NCBI GenBank assembly: GCA_027063215.1
Contig: JAMOSE010000097.1
Span: 1-11,844, forward strand
Reading direction: 5' to 3'
DNA: 11,844 nt
Source of the DNA: Sulfurimonas sp.
Lineage (GTDB): Bacteria > Campylobacterota > Campylobacteria > Campylobacterales > Sulfurimonadaceae
This document shows positions 5,392 through 11,844 of the stretch, one piece after another. Every line of letters begins with the position of its first letter. The stretch's first letter is position 1. The notes beneath the pieces are model-generated. The model was not told where the DNA came from. It ran no database searches and was given only the letters and a program-made list of their open reading frames with translations. A program made the position numbers and the translations under genes.

Positions 5392-6654
5392 CTATAAACC
5401 AACCGCACTTAGAGTTTCGTATTTGCTCATATAGATCTGAGCCTCTATTTTTCTCATCGTATCAAGTGCTACTTGAACAACAATTAGAACTGCCGTACCA
5501 CCAAAAAAGAATGGAACACCCATCCCTTTGATAATCATAAACGGCAATGTTGCAATAAGTCCTAAATAGAGTGCACCTGTAAACGTAAGTCTTGATGCAG
5601 TTTCATTTAAAAACTCTTTTGTTGCATCACCTGTACGAATACCAGGAATAAAACCACCCTGACGTTTTAAGTTATCAGCGATATCTTTTGCATTAAATGT
5701 AATACTTGCATAGAAAAATGCAAAGAAAACCACAAATATAAAAGTTAAGAAGTTAAAAAAGTAACCTCCAGGATGTAAAAAGTCTGCAATAGCCTGCACC
5801 GTAGGATTTGTACTGCTTGAGAGTACAGTCATAGGAAACATTAAAATTGCACTAGCAAAGATAACTGGAATAACACCTGCTAAATTCACTTTAATAGGAA
5901 TGTAGTTCATTACACGTTTATTTTGGTTTTGCATCATCGTCTTTTTCGCATAAGTAATAGGAACACGACGCTCACCAAGCTCTACATAAATAATAATACC
6001 TACAGTTGCAAGAACAAGAACAAGAATTGCAATAACTGTTAAAAAACTCATCGCTCCTGTATTTACCATCTCAATAGTTTGCCCTATTGCTCTTGGAATT
6101 GCAGAAACAATCCCCGCAAAAATAATTAATGAGATACCATTACCGATACCACTTTGTGTGATCTGCTCACCAATCCACATTAAAAGCATTGTTCCAGCAA
6201 GCATTGAGATCGCTGATAAAAGAATAAATGTATTGTGATCCGCTAAGATTGCACTGTTACCGCTAGGTCCAGTTAAGCTTTGTAATCCGACACTAACACC
6301 AATCGCTTGAATAATTGTAATAACAATTGTTGCATAACGAATAATTTGCATATATTTTACCATACCATCACGCTCTTTCTTCATCTGTCCCAGTGTAGGG
6401 AAAGTTGCAGCAAGAAGCTCCATAATAATAGAAGCGGTAATGTAAGGCATAATACCAAGGGAAATAATTGAGAGTCTTTGAATAGCGTTTCCACTAAACA
6501 TATTAAAAAGACCTAATGCATCTGATTGGTGAGAGTCAAAAAATGAAGCAATAACTGCAGTATCTACGCCTGGAACTGGCACATATGCCAGTAGGCGGTA
6601 GATAAATAAAAACCCGATAGTAATAAGAATCTTATTTACTAGATTTTTATTCAC
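5392..6654 (-). CDS. secY: Protein translocase channel subunit SecY
   Basis: This 420-residue protein has ten membrane segments in the SecY order. It forms the channel of SecYEG, which moves unfolded proteins across, or inserts them into, the inner membrane with SecA or the ribosome. Recognisable parts are TM1 with YVPVPGVD (24-31), the plug/TM2a region FSGNAIQRLSIISLGIMPY (53-71), QSGIGNGISLIIFAGI (167-182), the cytoplasmic loop GERRVPITYAKK (227-238) that contacts ribosome and SecA, GGFIPGIRTG (333-342) with the conserved Arg, and TM10 VVQVALDTMRKIEAQ (392-406). The start codon is GTG at 6654-6652; an in-frame TAA lies a few codons upstream and the next Met is residue 52, so no ATG start is possible. 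It begins two bases after the rplO stop. Confidence 0.98.
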   Translation of the reverse strand: MNKNLVNKILITIGFLFIYRLLAYVPVPGVDTAVIASFFDSHQSDALGLFNMFSGNAIQRLSIISLGIMPYITASIIMELLAATFPTLGQMKKERDGMVKYMQIIRYATIVITIIQAIGVSVGLQSLTGPSGNSAILADHNTFILLSAISMLAGTMLLMWIGEQITQSGIGNGISLIIFAGIVSAIPRAIGQTIEMVNTGAMSFLTVIAILVLVLATVGIIIYVELGERRVPITYAKKTMMQNQNKRVMNYIPIKVNLAGVIPVIFASAILMFPMTVLSSSTNPTVQAIADFLHPGGYFFNFLTFIFVVFFAFFYASITFNAKDIADNLKRQGGFIPGIRTGDATKEFLNETASRLTFTGALYLGLIATLPFMIIKGMGVPFFFGGTAVLIVVQVALDTMRKIEAQIYMSKYETLSAVGL

Positions 6655-6656
6655 AA

Positions 6657-7055
6657 CTATTTACCTGTTGTAGTAACGTTTTCGTCTTTAATTTTCGATG
6701 CTAAATCTTTTGCAGATGCACCTACTAGTTTAATTTTTGTTATAGAATTTGCCATCTTATGAACACCACGGATAGATTCCACAGTGATCTCAGCAAGTTC
6801 AGCAACAGCTTTGATTTTTTCTACGTTTATTACATATGGTTTTTCAACTTTAGAGTGAAAACCAATTTTTGGTAAACGTTTTGCGAGTGGTTGTTGACCA
6901 CCCTCAAAGTTTCTTTTTCTTTTGTAACCTGAACGAGATTTCTGACCTTTTTGACCACGTGCTGCAGTCTTACCAGTACCAGAACCCTGTCCACGTCCAA
7001 CACGCTTACGATTAGCTGTTGAACCTTCTGCAGGTGTTAAATTTTCAATACCCAT
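6657..7055 (-). CDS. rplO: Large-subunit ribosomal protein uL15
   Basis: This 132-residue protein has the glycine/arginine-rich N-terminal extension of bacterial L15, GRGQGSGTGKTAARGQKGQK (20-39), followed by SRSGYKRKRNFEGGQQPLAKRLPKIGF, which threads into 23S rRNA. A globular alpha/beta C-terminal domain follows. L15 is a late assembly protein of the 50S subunit. ATG 7055 is preceded by AAAGGAT at good distance. The rpsE stop lies three bases upstream; there is no room for rpmD (L30), which in E. coli stands between rpsE and rplO. The tail is somewhat shorter than in E. coli (144 residues), usual for this phylum. Confidence 0.98.
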   Translation of the reverse strand: MGIENLTPAEGSTANRKRVGRGQGSGTGKTAARGQKGQKSRSGYKRKRNFEGGQQPLAKRLPKIGFHSKVEKPYVINVEKIKAVAELAEITVESIRGVHKMANSITKIKLVGASAKDLASKIKDENVTTTGK

Positions 7056-7058
7056 TTT

Positions 7059-7502
7059 CTATCCTTTGATACGAGATAGTGCTTCAATTGTAGCACGTAC
7101 TAGTGTGTTTGGATTGTTAGAACCGATTGATTTTGTAAGGATATCTTGGATCCCTGCAAGCTCAAGAACTGGACGAGCAGCCCCACCAGCGATAACCCCT
7201 GTACCTTCTGATGCAGGTTTAAGTAAAACACGGCTAGCGTTATATTTATGCTCGATATCGTGAGCAATAGTTGAACCTTTAATCTTAACAGTTGTTAAGT
7301 TTTTAAATGCATTATCAACTGCTTTACGAATAGCGTCAGGAACCTCTTTCGCTTTACCTACACCGTAACCAACTGTACCGTTTTTGTTACCAACAACGAT
7401 AAGTGCAGTAAAACGAAAACGTCTACCACCCTTAACAACTTTAGTAACACGACCAATGTTTACGATTGATTCTTCAAATTCATCTCTATTGATTTCTGTC
7501 AT
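7059..7502 (-). CDS. rpsE: Small-subunit ribosomal protein uS5
   Basis: S5 sits at the mRNA entry side of the 30S subunit and affects decoding accuracy. The N-terminal double-stranded-RNA-binding-like domain is clear (GRVTKVVKGGRRFRFTALIV, then NGTVGYGVGKAKEVPDAIRKA), followed by the C-terminal domain with KPASEGTGVIAGGAARPVLE and SIGSNNPNTLVRAT. Two ATGs are available: 7508 (MAMTEIN..., 149 residues) and 7502 (MTEIN..., 147 residues). I prefer 7502. The AGGAG motif at 7516-7512 is only three bases from the first ATG but nine from the second, and the shorter protein aligns with the Campylobacter S5 N-terminus as I remember it. The Shine-Dalgarno overlaps the rplR stop. Confidence 0.97.
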   Translation of the reverse strand: MTEINRDEFEESIVNIGRVTKVVKGGRRFRFTALIVVGNKNGTVGYGVGKAKEVPDAIRKAVDNAFKNLTTVKIKGSTIAHDIEHKYNASRVLLKPASEGTGVIAGGAARPVLELAGIQDILTKSIGSNNPNTLVRATIEALSRIKG

Positions 7503-7514
7503 AGCCATCCGCTC

Positions 7515-7871
7515 CTAGAACTTAATTTCGTTTGCACGAAGTGCGTCACCAAATGCAGCGATAACGCCATGATATTGGTAACCATTACGGTCAAATACAA
7601 TCTCGTTGATATTAGCAGCTTTAAGTGTTGCAGCAAATGCCTCACCTAATGCAGCAGCACCTTCTTTGTTTGCACTTTTACTGATTGACTTAGAGTTAGC
7701 AGCACATAATGTTGTTGCAGTAACATCATCAATCGCTTGCACACTTAAGTAACGGTTTGACTTAAATACAGAAACACGAGGAAGTGTAGCACTACCAGAT
7801 ATTTTTGCACGAATACGACGCTTACGCTTAAGGCGATTAGCTACTTTATTCTTTAATACTTTAGCATTCAT
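7515..7871 (-). CDS. rplR: Large-subunit ribosomal protein uL18
   Basis: L18 binds 5S rRNA and, with L5, anchors it in the central protuberance of the 50S subunit. At 118 residues it has the usual length. The basic N-terminal tail (NKVANRLKRKRRIRAKISGS) is followed by the conserved LPRVSVFKSNRYLSVQAIDD strand pair, and the protein ends with VFDRNGYQYHGVIAAFGDALR, the typical C-terminal signature ('FDRgGy.YHGrv.alA...Re'). ATG 7871 has GGAGG seven bases upstream, one of the strongest ribosome sites in the operon. The gene lies 13 bases after rplF, and its stop overlaps the Shine-Dalgarno of rpsE. Confidence 0.98.
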   Translation of the reverse strand: MNAKVLKNKVANRLKRKRRIRAKISGSATLPRVSVFKSNRYLSVQAIDDVTATTLCAANSKSISKSANKEGAAALGEAFAATLKAANINEIVFDRNGYQYHGVIAAFGDALRANEIKF

Positions 7872-7884
7872 CTATCTTCCTCCC

Positions 7885-8421
7885 TTATTTCTTAGCAGTT
7901 TTACCGGCTTTACGCACGATATGCTCATCAATGTATTTAACACCTTTACCTTTATAAGGCTCTGGTGGACGGTATGAACGAATTTCAGCAGCAACTTGAC
8001 CTAGCATCTGCTTGTCATGGCTTTTAAGAGTAATTACATTCTTCTCAACTAATGCTTCGATACCATCAGGTAAATCATAGTCAATATCGTGAGAAAAACC
8101 AAGTTGAAGATTAAGAACCTTACCTTTAACAGCAGCTCTATAACCAACACCATTGATCTCTAATTGTTTTTGGTAACCAGTCGTTAAACCAGTAACAATG
8201 TTTTGCGCTAAAGATCTGAAAGTTCCCCAGAATGCTCTATGCTCACGAGAGTCAGAAAGATTTTTAAAAGTTAATTTATTATCTTCGATTTCGAAAGTAA
8301 CATAACCTTTAGTATCTAAATCAACACTATTTTTACCTTTAGTAAAAGTAATAACATTTCCATTTGCTTCAACTTTGATGTCGCTTGCAAATTCTACAGG
8401 ATTTTTTCCAATTCTTGACAT
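7885..8421 (-). CDS. rplF: Large-subunit ribosomal protein uL6
   Basis: This 178-residue protein is the usual length for L6, which lies near the factor-binding site at the base of the L7/L12 stalk. It opens with MSRIGKNPVEF and has two homologous alpha/beta domains; the second includes INGVGYRAAVKGKVLNLQLG (about 89-108). The family's C-terminal signature PPEPYKGKGVKY (about 152-163) is intact, followed by a basic tail (VRKAGKTAKK). ATG 8421 has AGGAG seven bases upstream and begins nine bases after the rpsH stop. No unusual residues or length changes were noted. Confidence 0.98.
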   Translation of the reverse strand: MSRIGKNPVEFASDIKVEANGNVITFTKGKNSVDLDTKGYVTFEIEDNKLTFKNLSDSREHRAFWGTFRSLAQNIVTGLTTGYQKQLEINGVGYRAAVKGKVLNLQLGFSHDIDYDLPDGIEALVEKNVITLKSHDKQMLGQVAAEIRSYRPPEPYKGKGVKYIDEHIVRKAGKTAKK

Positions 8422-8430
8422 GCTACTCTC

Positions 8431-8829
8431 CTACCAAACCGTACACATAACTTCGCCACCAATACCAAGCTCATAAGCTTTGTCATTTGGTAAAACGCCA
8501 TGTGAAGTACTAACGATGATTGTACCGTAACCATTTTTAAAACGTTTGATATCTTCTTTGCCTTTATAGACACGACGTCCAGGTTTAGAGACACGTTTTA
8601 GTTCATTAATTACAGTTTTTTCATTATCATCATACTTAAGTACAACTTTAATTGTCTTTTTAACACCATCTTCGATTACATTAAAGCTATCTAAATAACC
8701 TTTATCAACCAAGATGCTTACTACTGCTTCAACACTTTTAGAGTGAACTAAAGTTGTTGTAGCTAATCTTCTCATACCAGCATTACGAACACGCGTAAGT
8801 GCATCTGATACTAAATCATTAATTGCCAT
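8431..8829 (-). CDS. rpsH: Small-subunit ribosomal protein uS8
   Basis: S8 binds the central domain of 16S rRNA and is an early assembly protein; in E. coli it also represses translation of the spc operon. The 132-residue sequence begins MAINDLVSDALTRVRNAGM and carries the C-terminal signature STSHGVLPNDKAYELGIGGE (107-126), which contacts helix 21. ATG 8829 has AAAGGA a few bases upstream. It is preceded by the longest gap inside the ribosomal cluster (47 bases after rpsN). Whether autoregulation by S8 exists here cannot be told from the sequence: no convincing copy of its 16S site was recognised upstream of rplE or in this gap. Confidence 0.98.
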   Translation of the reverse strand: MAINDLVSDALTRVRNAGMRRLATTTLVHSKSVEAVVSILVDKGYLDSFNVIEDGVKKTIKVVLKYDDNEKTVINELKRVSKPGRRVYKGKEDIKRFKNGYGTIIVSTSHGVLPNDKAYELGIGGEVMCTVW

Positions 8830-8876
8830 TTATTTTTCCTTTGCTTGCATTTAGCAGTATCAAGGGAGGCTTATGC

Positions 8877-9062
8877 CTACCAGCTTGACTTTCTAACGCC
8901 TGGGATTAATCCCTCATTTGCCATTTTTCTAAAACAGATACGACAGATACCAAAATCTCTTAGTACAGAGTGTGGACGACCACAGATCTGACAACGTGTA
9001 TATGCGCGTACTTTAAATTTTGGAGTACGTGCAGCTTTTGCGATCATAGACTTCTTAGCCAT
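8877..9062 (-). CDS. rpsN: Small-subunit ribosomal protein uS14, zinc-binding type (type Z)
   Basis: This 61-residue short form of S14 has an intact zinc ribbon, C24-QI-C27 and C40-RI-C43, and the conserved RPHSVLRDFGICRICFRKMA block (29-48). S14 helps assemble the 30S head. Type Z is the zinc-carrying version, as opposed to the roughly 100-residue zinc-free form of E. coli. Its ATG shares one base with the rplE stop (TAATG), so translation is coupled to rplE. AGGGAG about seven bases upstream adds a good ribosome site. No second, zinc-free copy is in the window. Confidence 0.98.
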   Translation of the reverse strand: MAKKSMIAKAARTPKFKVRAYTRCQICGRPHSVLRDFGICRICFRKMANEGLIPGVRKSSW

Positions 9063-9607
9063 TAGTTGCTCCCTTTAGTAAAAGGCATACCAAGTTTCTC
9101 TAAAAGAACCATTCCTGCCTTATCAGAATCAGCTGTAGTAACTACAGTGATATTCATACCATGGATTTGCATGATTGAATCATAGCTAACCTCTGGGAAA
9201 ATCAGTTGTTCTTGAAGACCGAAGTTATAGTTACCACGACCATCAAAACCATTTCTTGGAACACCACGGAAATCTTTCACACGTGGAAGTGCGATAGATA
9301 CAAGACGATCTAAGAAGTTATACATATTTTCACCACGAAGTGTTACACGAACACCTACTGGCATACCTTCACGTACTTTAAAACCTGCAACAGATTTTTT
9401 AGCAATTACAGTAGAAGCTTTTTGACCAGCAATCGTTGTAATAGTATCTTCAATGTTTTTGATAAGCTTGTTATCTTTCATAGCAAAACCGGCACCAACA
9501 GAGATGATAATCTTCTCTACCGCAGGAATTTCCATAACATTTTTAATATCTAAAGCTGATTGAATCTCAGGTTTTAGACTTAAATATTTCTCTTTTAAAC
9601 GAGCCAT
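9062..9607 (-). CDS. rplE: Large-subunit ribosomal protein uL5
   Basis: L5 binds 5S rRNA with L18 and forms the bridge from the central protuberance to the 30S head. The 181-residue protein is full length. Conserved segments are KIIISVGAGFAMKDNKLIKN (32-51), KKSVAGFKVREGMPVGVRVTLR (about 69-90), RVKDFRGVPRNGFDGRGNYNFG (about 108-129) and, near the end, the ITVVTTADSDKAGMVLLEKLGMPF strand. The ATG at 9607 has GGAGG nine bases upstream, within the last codons of rplX. In E. coli the start of rplE is the S8 repressor target; no equivalent structure was identified here. Confidence 0.98.
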   Translation of the reverse strand: MARLKEKYLSLKPEIQSALDIKNVMEIPAVEKIIISVGAGFAMKDNKLIKNIEDTITTIAGQKASTVIAKKSVAGFKVREGMPVGVRVTLRGENMYNFLDRLVSIALPRVKDFRGVPRNGFDGRGNYNFGLQEQLIFPEVSYDSIMQIHGMNITVVTTADSDKAGMVLLEKLGMPFTKGSN

Positions 9608-9611
9608 CTAA

Positions 9612-9842
9612 TTATGCCTCCACTTTTCTAACATTTGAAGCGTCGATTGGCATCTCTTTATTGATATGCCCACCCTTCGCGTTCTCTTCAGTTGGTTTAA
9701 CCGCTTTTTTAGCGATTTTACAACCCTCTACGATTACTTTGTTTTTCTTTGGCATAACAGCAAGTACAGTTGCTTTTGTACCTTTGTCATCACCAGCGAT
9801 AATCTCTACAATATCGCCTTTTTTGAAATTAAATTTTGCCAT
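9612..9842 (-). CDS. rplX: Large-subunit ribosomal protein uL24 (short form)
   Basis: L24 starts 50S assembly by binding the 5' domain of 23S rRNA. At 76 residues this is the short form; E. coli L24 has about 104, and the missing part is the C-terminal extension. The KOW motif is evident (FKKGDIVEIIAGDDKGTKAT, 5-24), followed by KVIVEGCKIAKKAVKP and the conserved GGHINKEMPIDASNV stretch. The ATG shares one base with the rplN stop (TAATG), and GGAGG lies seven bases upstream in the end of rplN, so synthesis should be closely coupled to L14. The short length is normal for Campylobacterota as far as I recall, not a truncation. Confidence 0.97.
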   Translation of the reverse strand: MAKFNFKKGDIVEIIAGDDKGTKATVLAVMPKKNKVIVEGCKIAKKAVKPTEENAKGGHINKEMPIDASNVRKVEA

Positions 9843-10210
9843 TATACAACCTCCGGTGCAAGAGATACGATTTTCATAAATCCAGCATAACGAACTTCAC
9901 GACCAATTGGTCCGAAGATACGAGTACCAATAGGCTCTCTCTTGTCATCAAGTATTACAGCTGCATTATCATCAAAACGAATAAGTGAACCGTTTTCACG
10001 TTGCACTTCTTTATGCGTTCTTACAACAACAGCTTTAACAACTTTACCTTTTTTAACTTTAGCAGTTGGAATCGCTTTTTTAACAGAAGCAACGATAACG
10101 TCACCTACTGAAGCATAACGACGCTTAGAACCACCAAGTACCTTAATACACATAATCTCTTTAGCACCTGTATTATCAGCTACATTTAAACGAGTAAAAC
10201 CTTGAATCAT
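9842..10210 (-). CDS. rplN: Large-subunit ribosomal protein uL14
   Basis: L14 is a 23S rRNA-binding protein at the subunit interface, where it forms bridges to 16S rRNA. The 122-residue length is exactly that of most bacterial L14 proteins. It opens MIQGFTRLNVADNTGAKEIM and continues with CIKVLGGSKRRYASVGD, the L14 signature, then a basic KKAIPTAKVKKGKVVKAVVVRT strand, DDNAAVILDDK and GTRIFGPIGREVR. AAGGAG seven bases before ATG 10210 is a strong ribosome site. It lies two bases after rpsQ and overlaps rplX by one base. Confidence 0.98.
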   Translation of the reverse strand: MIQGFTRLNVADNTGAKEIMCIKVLGGSKRRYASVGDVIVASVKKAIPTAKVKKGKVVKAVVVRTHKEVQRENGSLIRFDDNAAVILDDKREPIGTRIFGPIGREVRYAGFMKIVSLAPEVV

Positions 10211-10212
10211 TA

Positions 10213-10458
10213 CTACGCTCCTTTTACAACTGACTTAAGTCTAAAAGATTTAGTCTTAGAAAGTGGACGACATTCAGTTGCAATAACTTCATCTCCAACT
10301 TTGCACTCATTACGCTCATCATGTACTAGGTACTTTTTGAAACGTTTTACAACTTTATGGTAACGAGGATGCATTACACGGCGCTCTACAACAATAGTTA
10401 CTGTTTTGTCACCGGCAATTTTTACAACATTACCTTGAATTTCACGTTTATGTGTCAT
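10213..10458 (-). CDS. rpsQ: Small-subunit ribosomal protein uS17
   Basis: This 81-residue OB-fold protein binds the 5' domain of 16S rRNA early in 30S assembly. Recognisable parts are MTHKREIQGNVVKIAGDKT, the VVERRVMHPRYHKVVKRFKK strand and loop (25-44), the YLVHDERN segment, then GDEVIATECRPLSKTKSFRL (57-76), whose 'E.RPLSKtK.frl' is the family signature. ATG 10458 has AGGGGA about seven bases upstream, overlapping the rpmC stop region. Gaps to its neighbours are 10 bases (rpmC) and 2 bases (rplN). Confidence 0.98.
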   Translation of the reverse strand: MTHKREIQGNVVKIAGDKTVTIVVERRVMHPRYHKVVKRFKKYLVHDERNECKVGDEVIATECRPLSKTKSFRLKSVVKGA

Positions 10459-10468
10459 CGCTCGTCCC

Positions 10469-10657
10469 CTACTTCTCTACTGCAGCAAGTGCAGTGTTGA
10501 TTCTTGCAATATCTTTTTTAGCAACACGAAGTTCACTAGTATTATTTAATTGCATCATCTTTTGTTTAATTTTTAAAGTAAACAGCTCAGTCTTCTTCTC
10601 TTTAAGCATAGCTTGAAGTTCCGCTGCACTTTTACCTGCCAAATCAGAATATTTCAT
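10469..10657 (-). CDS. rpmC: Large-subunit ribosomal protein uL29
   Basis: This 62-residue, two-helix coiled-coil protein lies near the polypeptide exit tunnel, where it helps form the docking site for SRP and trigger factor next to L23. The sequence begins MKYSDLAGKSAAELQAMLKE, and the second helix carries LRVAKKDIARINTALAA, the family's 'R..rr.IARi.T.l' signature. Its start codon lies inside the end of rplP: the two genes overlap by 14 bases, with a CGGAG ribosome site in rplP coding sequence, so rpmC translation probably depends on ribosomes terminating at rplP. Confidence 0.97.
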   Translation of the reverse strand: MKYSDLAGKSAAELQAMLKEKKTELFTLKIKQKMMQLNNTSELRVAKKDIARINTALAAVEK

Positions 10658-11069
10658 TGCTCATCTCCGCAGTAATTATTTTTGTTTTGAATGGTAGTTT
10701 GTGCATAGCAAGAGTAAGCGCTTCACGAGCGATATCATGTGGCACACCTCCCATTTCAAAAATTATACGACCTGGTTTGATGTTCATAACCCACTGATCA
10801 ACTGCACCTTTACCTTTACCCATACGAGTTTCAAGCGGTTTAGCAGTTAATGGTTTTGCAGGGAATACTCTAATCCAAATCTTACCATTTCTTTTAATGT
10901 GACGTGTAGCAGAGATACGAGCCGACTCAATCTGACGAGAGTTGATACGACCAGCTTCTACTGCTTTAAAACCGATGTCACCAAAAGCTAACTTGTAACC
11001 TGAACGAGCATAACCACGGTTACGACCCTTCATTACCTTACGATATTTTGTTCTTTTTGGCATTAACAT
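10644..11069 (-). CDS. rplP: Large-subunit ribosomal protein uL16
   Basis: L16 organises the tRNA-binding region of the 50S subunit near the A site. The 141-residue protein begins MLMPKRTKYRKVMKGRNRG. Two in-frame ATGs exist (11069 and 11063). The first matches the E. coli beginning MLQPKRTKFRK residue for residue and has AAAGG upstream, so I use it. Further family marks are the stretch INSRQIESARISATRHIKRNGK, WIRVFPAKPLTAKPLETRMG (about 70-89), and KGKGAVDQWVMNIKPGRIIFEM. The rpsC stop is two bases upstream, and the 3' end overlaps rpmC. Confidence 0.98.
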   Translation of the reverse strand: MLMPKRTKYRKVMKGRNRGYARSGYKLAFGDIGFKAVEAGRINSRQIESARISATRHIKRNGKIWIRVFPAKPLTAKPLETRMGKGKGAVDQWVMNIKPGRIIFEMGGVPHDIAREALTLAMHKLPFKTKIITAEMSNEIF

Positions 11070-11071
11070 GA

Positions 11072-11785
11072 TTATTCAGCCTTTTCACTATTTTCGCGAC
11101 GTGGTTTTCTTGAACGACGCTCTTTTTTCTCTTCTTTTGCTTCTGCAGGGATACCTTTTGTAAGTACTTCACCTTTGAAGATCCATACTTTGATACCGAT
11201 GATACCGTATGTAGTATGTGCTTCAGCAAAACCGTAATCGATCTTAGCACGAAGTGTATGAAGTGGAACACGTCCCTCTAAATACCATTCAGTACGAGCC
11301 ATCTCTGCACCGCCTAAACGACCAGCAACAGCAACTTTGATACCTTTAGCACCTGAACGCTGTGCACCTTGCATAACTTTTTTCATAGCTCTTCTAAATG
11401 CTACACGACGTTCTAACTGTGTTGCAACATTTTCAGCTACTAGTTGTGCAGATGTTTGTGCTTTTTTCTCTTCTTTGATGTTGATAGAAATTGGTTTACC
11501 AACAAGTTTTTGAACTGCAGTTTTTAGTTTCTCAATATCTGCACCTTTTTTCCCGATGATAATACCAGGACGTGCAGCAACAATCGTTACACGTAAACGT
11601 TTTACAGTTCTTTCAATGATGATGTTAGAAACACCAGCATAATAAAGCTCTTTTTTCAAAAATGTTCTGATCTTGTGATCTTCACCTAAAGCTGCAGGAG
11701 CAGTTTTAAAGTTAGGGAACCATCTTGATTCCCAGTTACGGTTGATTCCAAGACGTAAACCAATAGGATTAACTTTTTGACCCAT
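11072..11785 (-). CDS. rpsC: Small-subunit ribosomal protein uS3
   Basis: S3 lies at the mRNA entry channel of the 30S head and takes part in helicase activity there. At 237 residues it is full length. It begins MGQKVNPIGLRLGINRNWES and has a type 2 KH domain with the RNA-binding GxxG loop G78-KKG81 in RPGIIIGKKGADIEKL. The C-terminal S3 domain includes GAKGIKVAVAGRLGGAEMART (about 145-165) and GRVPLHTLRAKIDYG (171-185). The last 25 or so residues are highly charged and probably disordered. The ATG is one base after the rplV stop, with a GAGGG ribosome site in the end of rplV. Confidence 0.98.
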   Translation of the reverse strand: MGQKVNPIGLRLGINRNWESRWFPNFKTAPAALGEDHKIRTFLKKELYYAGVSNIIIERTVKRLRVTIVAARPGIIIGKKGADIEKLKTAVQKLVGKPISINIKEEKKAQTSAQLVAENVATQLERRVAFRRAMKKVMQGAQRSGAKGIKVAVAGRLGGAEMARTEWYLEGRVPLHTLRAKIDYGFAEAHTTYGIIGIKVWIFKGEVLTKGIPAEAKEEKKERRSRKPRRENSEKAE

Positions 11786-11786
11786 A

Positions 11787-11844
11787 CTATTTACCCTCTA
11801 CTTCTACTAAGATATGTGCTGTTGGTTTTCTAATACCTGAAGCC
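11787..11844 (-). CDS. rplV: Large-subunit ribosomal protein uL22, C-terminal fragment
   Basis: Only the last 18 codons and the stop are present; the gene continues beyond the right edge. The visible tail reads ASGIRKPTAHILVEVEGK and then TAG (11789-11787). The 'R.....H(I/T)..V(V/E)' strand is the end of the L22 globular domain, and the position immediately upstream of rpsC is the normal place for rplV in the S10 operon. L22 lines the nascent-peptide exit tunnel. Identification rests on this short tail plus gene order. Confidence 0.9.
   Translation of the reverse strand, partial: ASGIRKPTAHILVEVEGK

Noticed and set aside
7066..7263. + strand frame opposite rpsE
   Set aside because: It is the complement of a highly conserved ribosomal gene, with no start signals; shadow frame.
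8394..8594. - strand frame overlapping rpsH and rplF
   Set aside because: It is an out-of-frame reading of rpsH and has no recognisable product.
11038..11271. - strand frame within rpsC
   Set aside because: It is an alternative frame of the rpsC 3' half; its Lys/Arg-rich look comes from the charged S3 tail region.

Overview
The window comes from an AT-rich bacterium of the Campylobacterota (former Epsilonproteobacteria), most like the Sulfurimonas/Sulfurovum side of that phylum. The evidence is the protein flavour of the ribosomal genes, a spc cluster that lacks rpmD (L30) and continues secY-map-infA, a 61-residue zinc-type S14, a short 76-residue L24, and a TATAAT-type promoter with little -35. 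The genus is inference, because no 16S gene is present.

Left part (1-3745, all + strand). The tail of a small heat-shock protein (Hsp20) is followed by a radical SAM protein of the spore photoproduct lyase (SPL) family. Seven bases later comes a polytopic NnrS-family membrane protein. After a 125-base gap with a good -10 box lies a CvfB-type S1/winged-helix RNA-binding protein, closely followed by a 68-residue protein of unknown function.

Middle (3746-4054, 309 bases without a gene). The main feature is a 165-base non-coding element with perfect 23-base terminal inverted repeats. Its interior continues the same dyad, so the whole unit can fold into one hairpin. It looks like a MITE (a non-autonomous insertion element), and it ends 17 bases before the next start codon. 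That next gene is a stand-alone AroQ-class chorismate mutase or isochorismate-pyruvate lyase-like protein.

Right part (4357-11844, all - strand). A strong bidirectional terminator separates the AroQ-like gene from a convergent run of translation and secretion genes. In transcription order these are rplV (partial), rpsC, rplP, rpmC, rpsQ, rplN, rplX, rplE, rpsN, rpsH, rplF, rplR, rpsE, rplO, secY, map and infA. This is the fused S10-spc operon, tightly packed with overlaps or gaps of a few bases and no visible internal terminator. It couples ribosome assembly with membrane insertion (SecY), N-terminal Met removal (Map) and initiation (IF-1). The operon stops after infA; rpmJ-rpsM-rpsK-rpsD-rpoA-rplQ are not here.

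Most of the window is ordinary core genome. The parts that deserve a second look are the palindromic element, the SPL-like/NnrS-like pair, the AroQ-like protein, and the small protein behind cvfB. I saw no CRISPR array, tRNA, rRNA or complete transposase gene.
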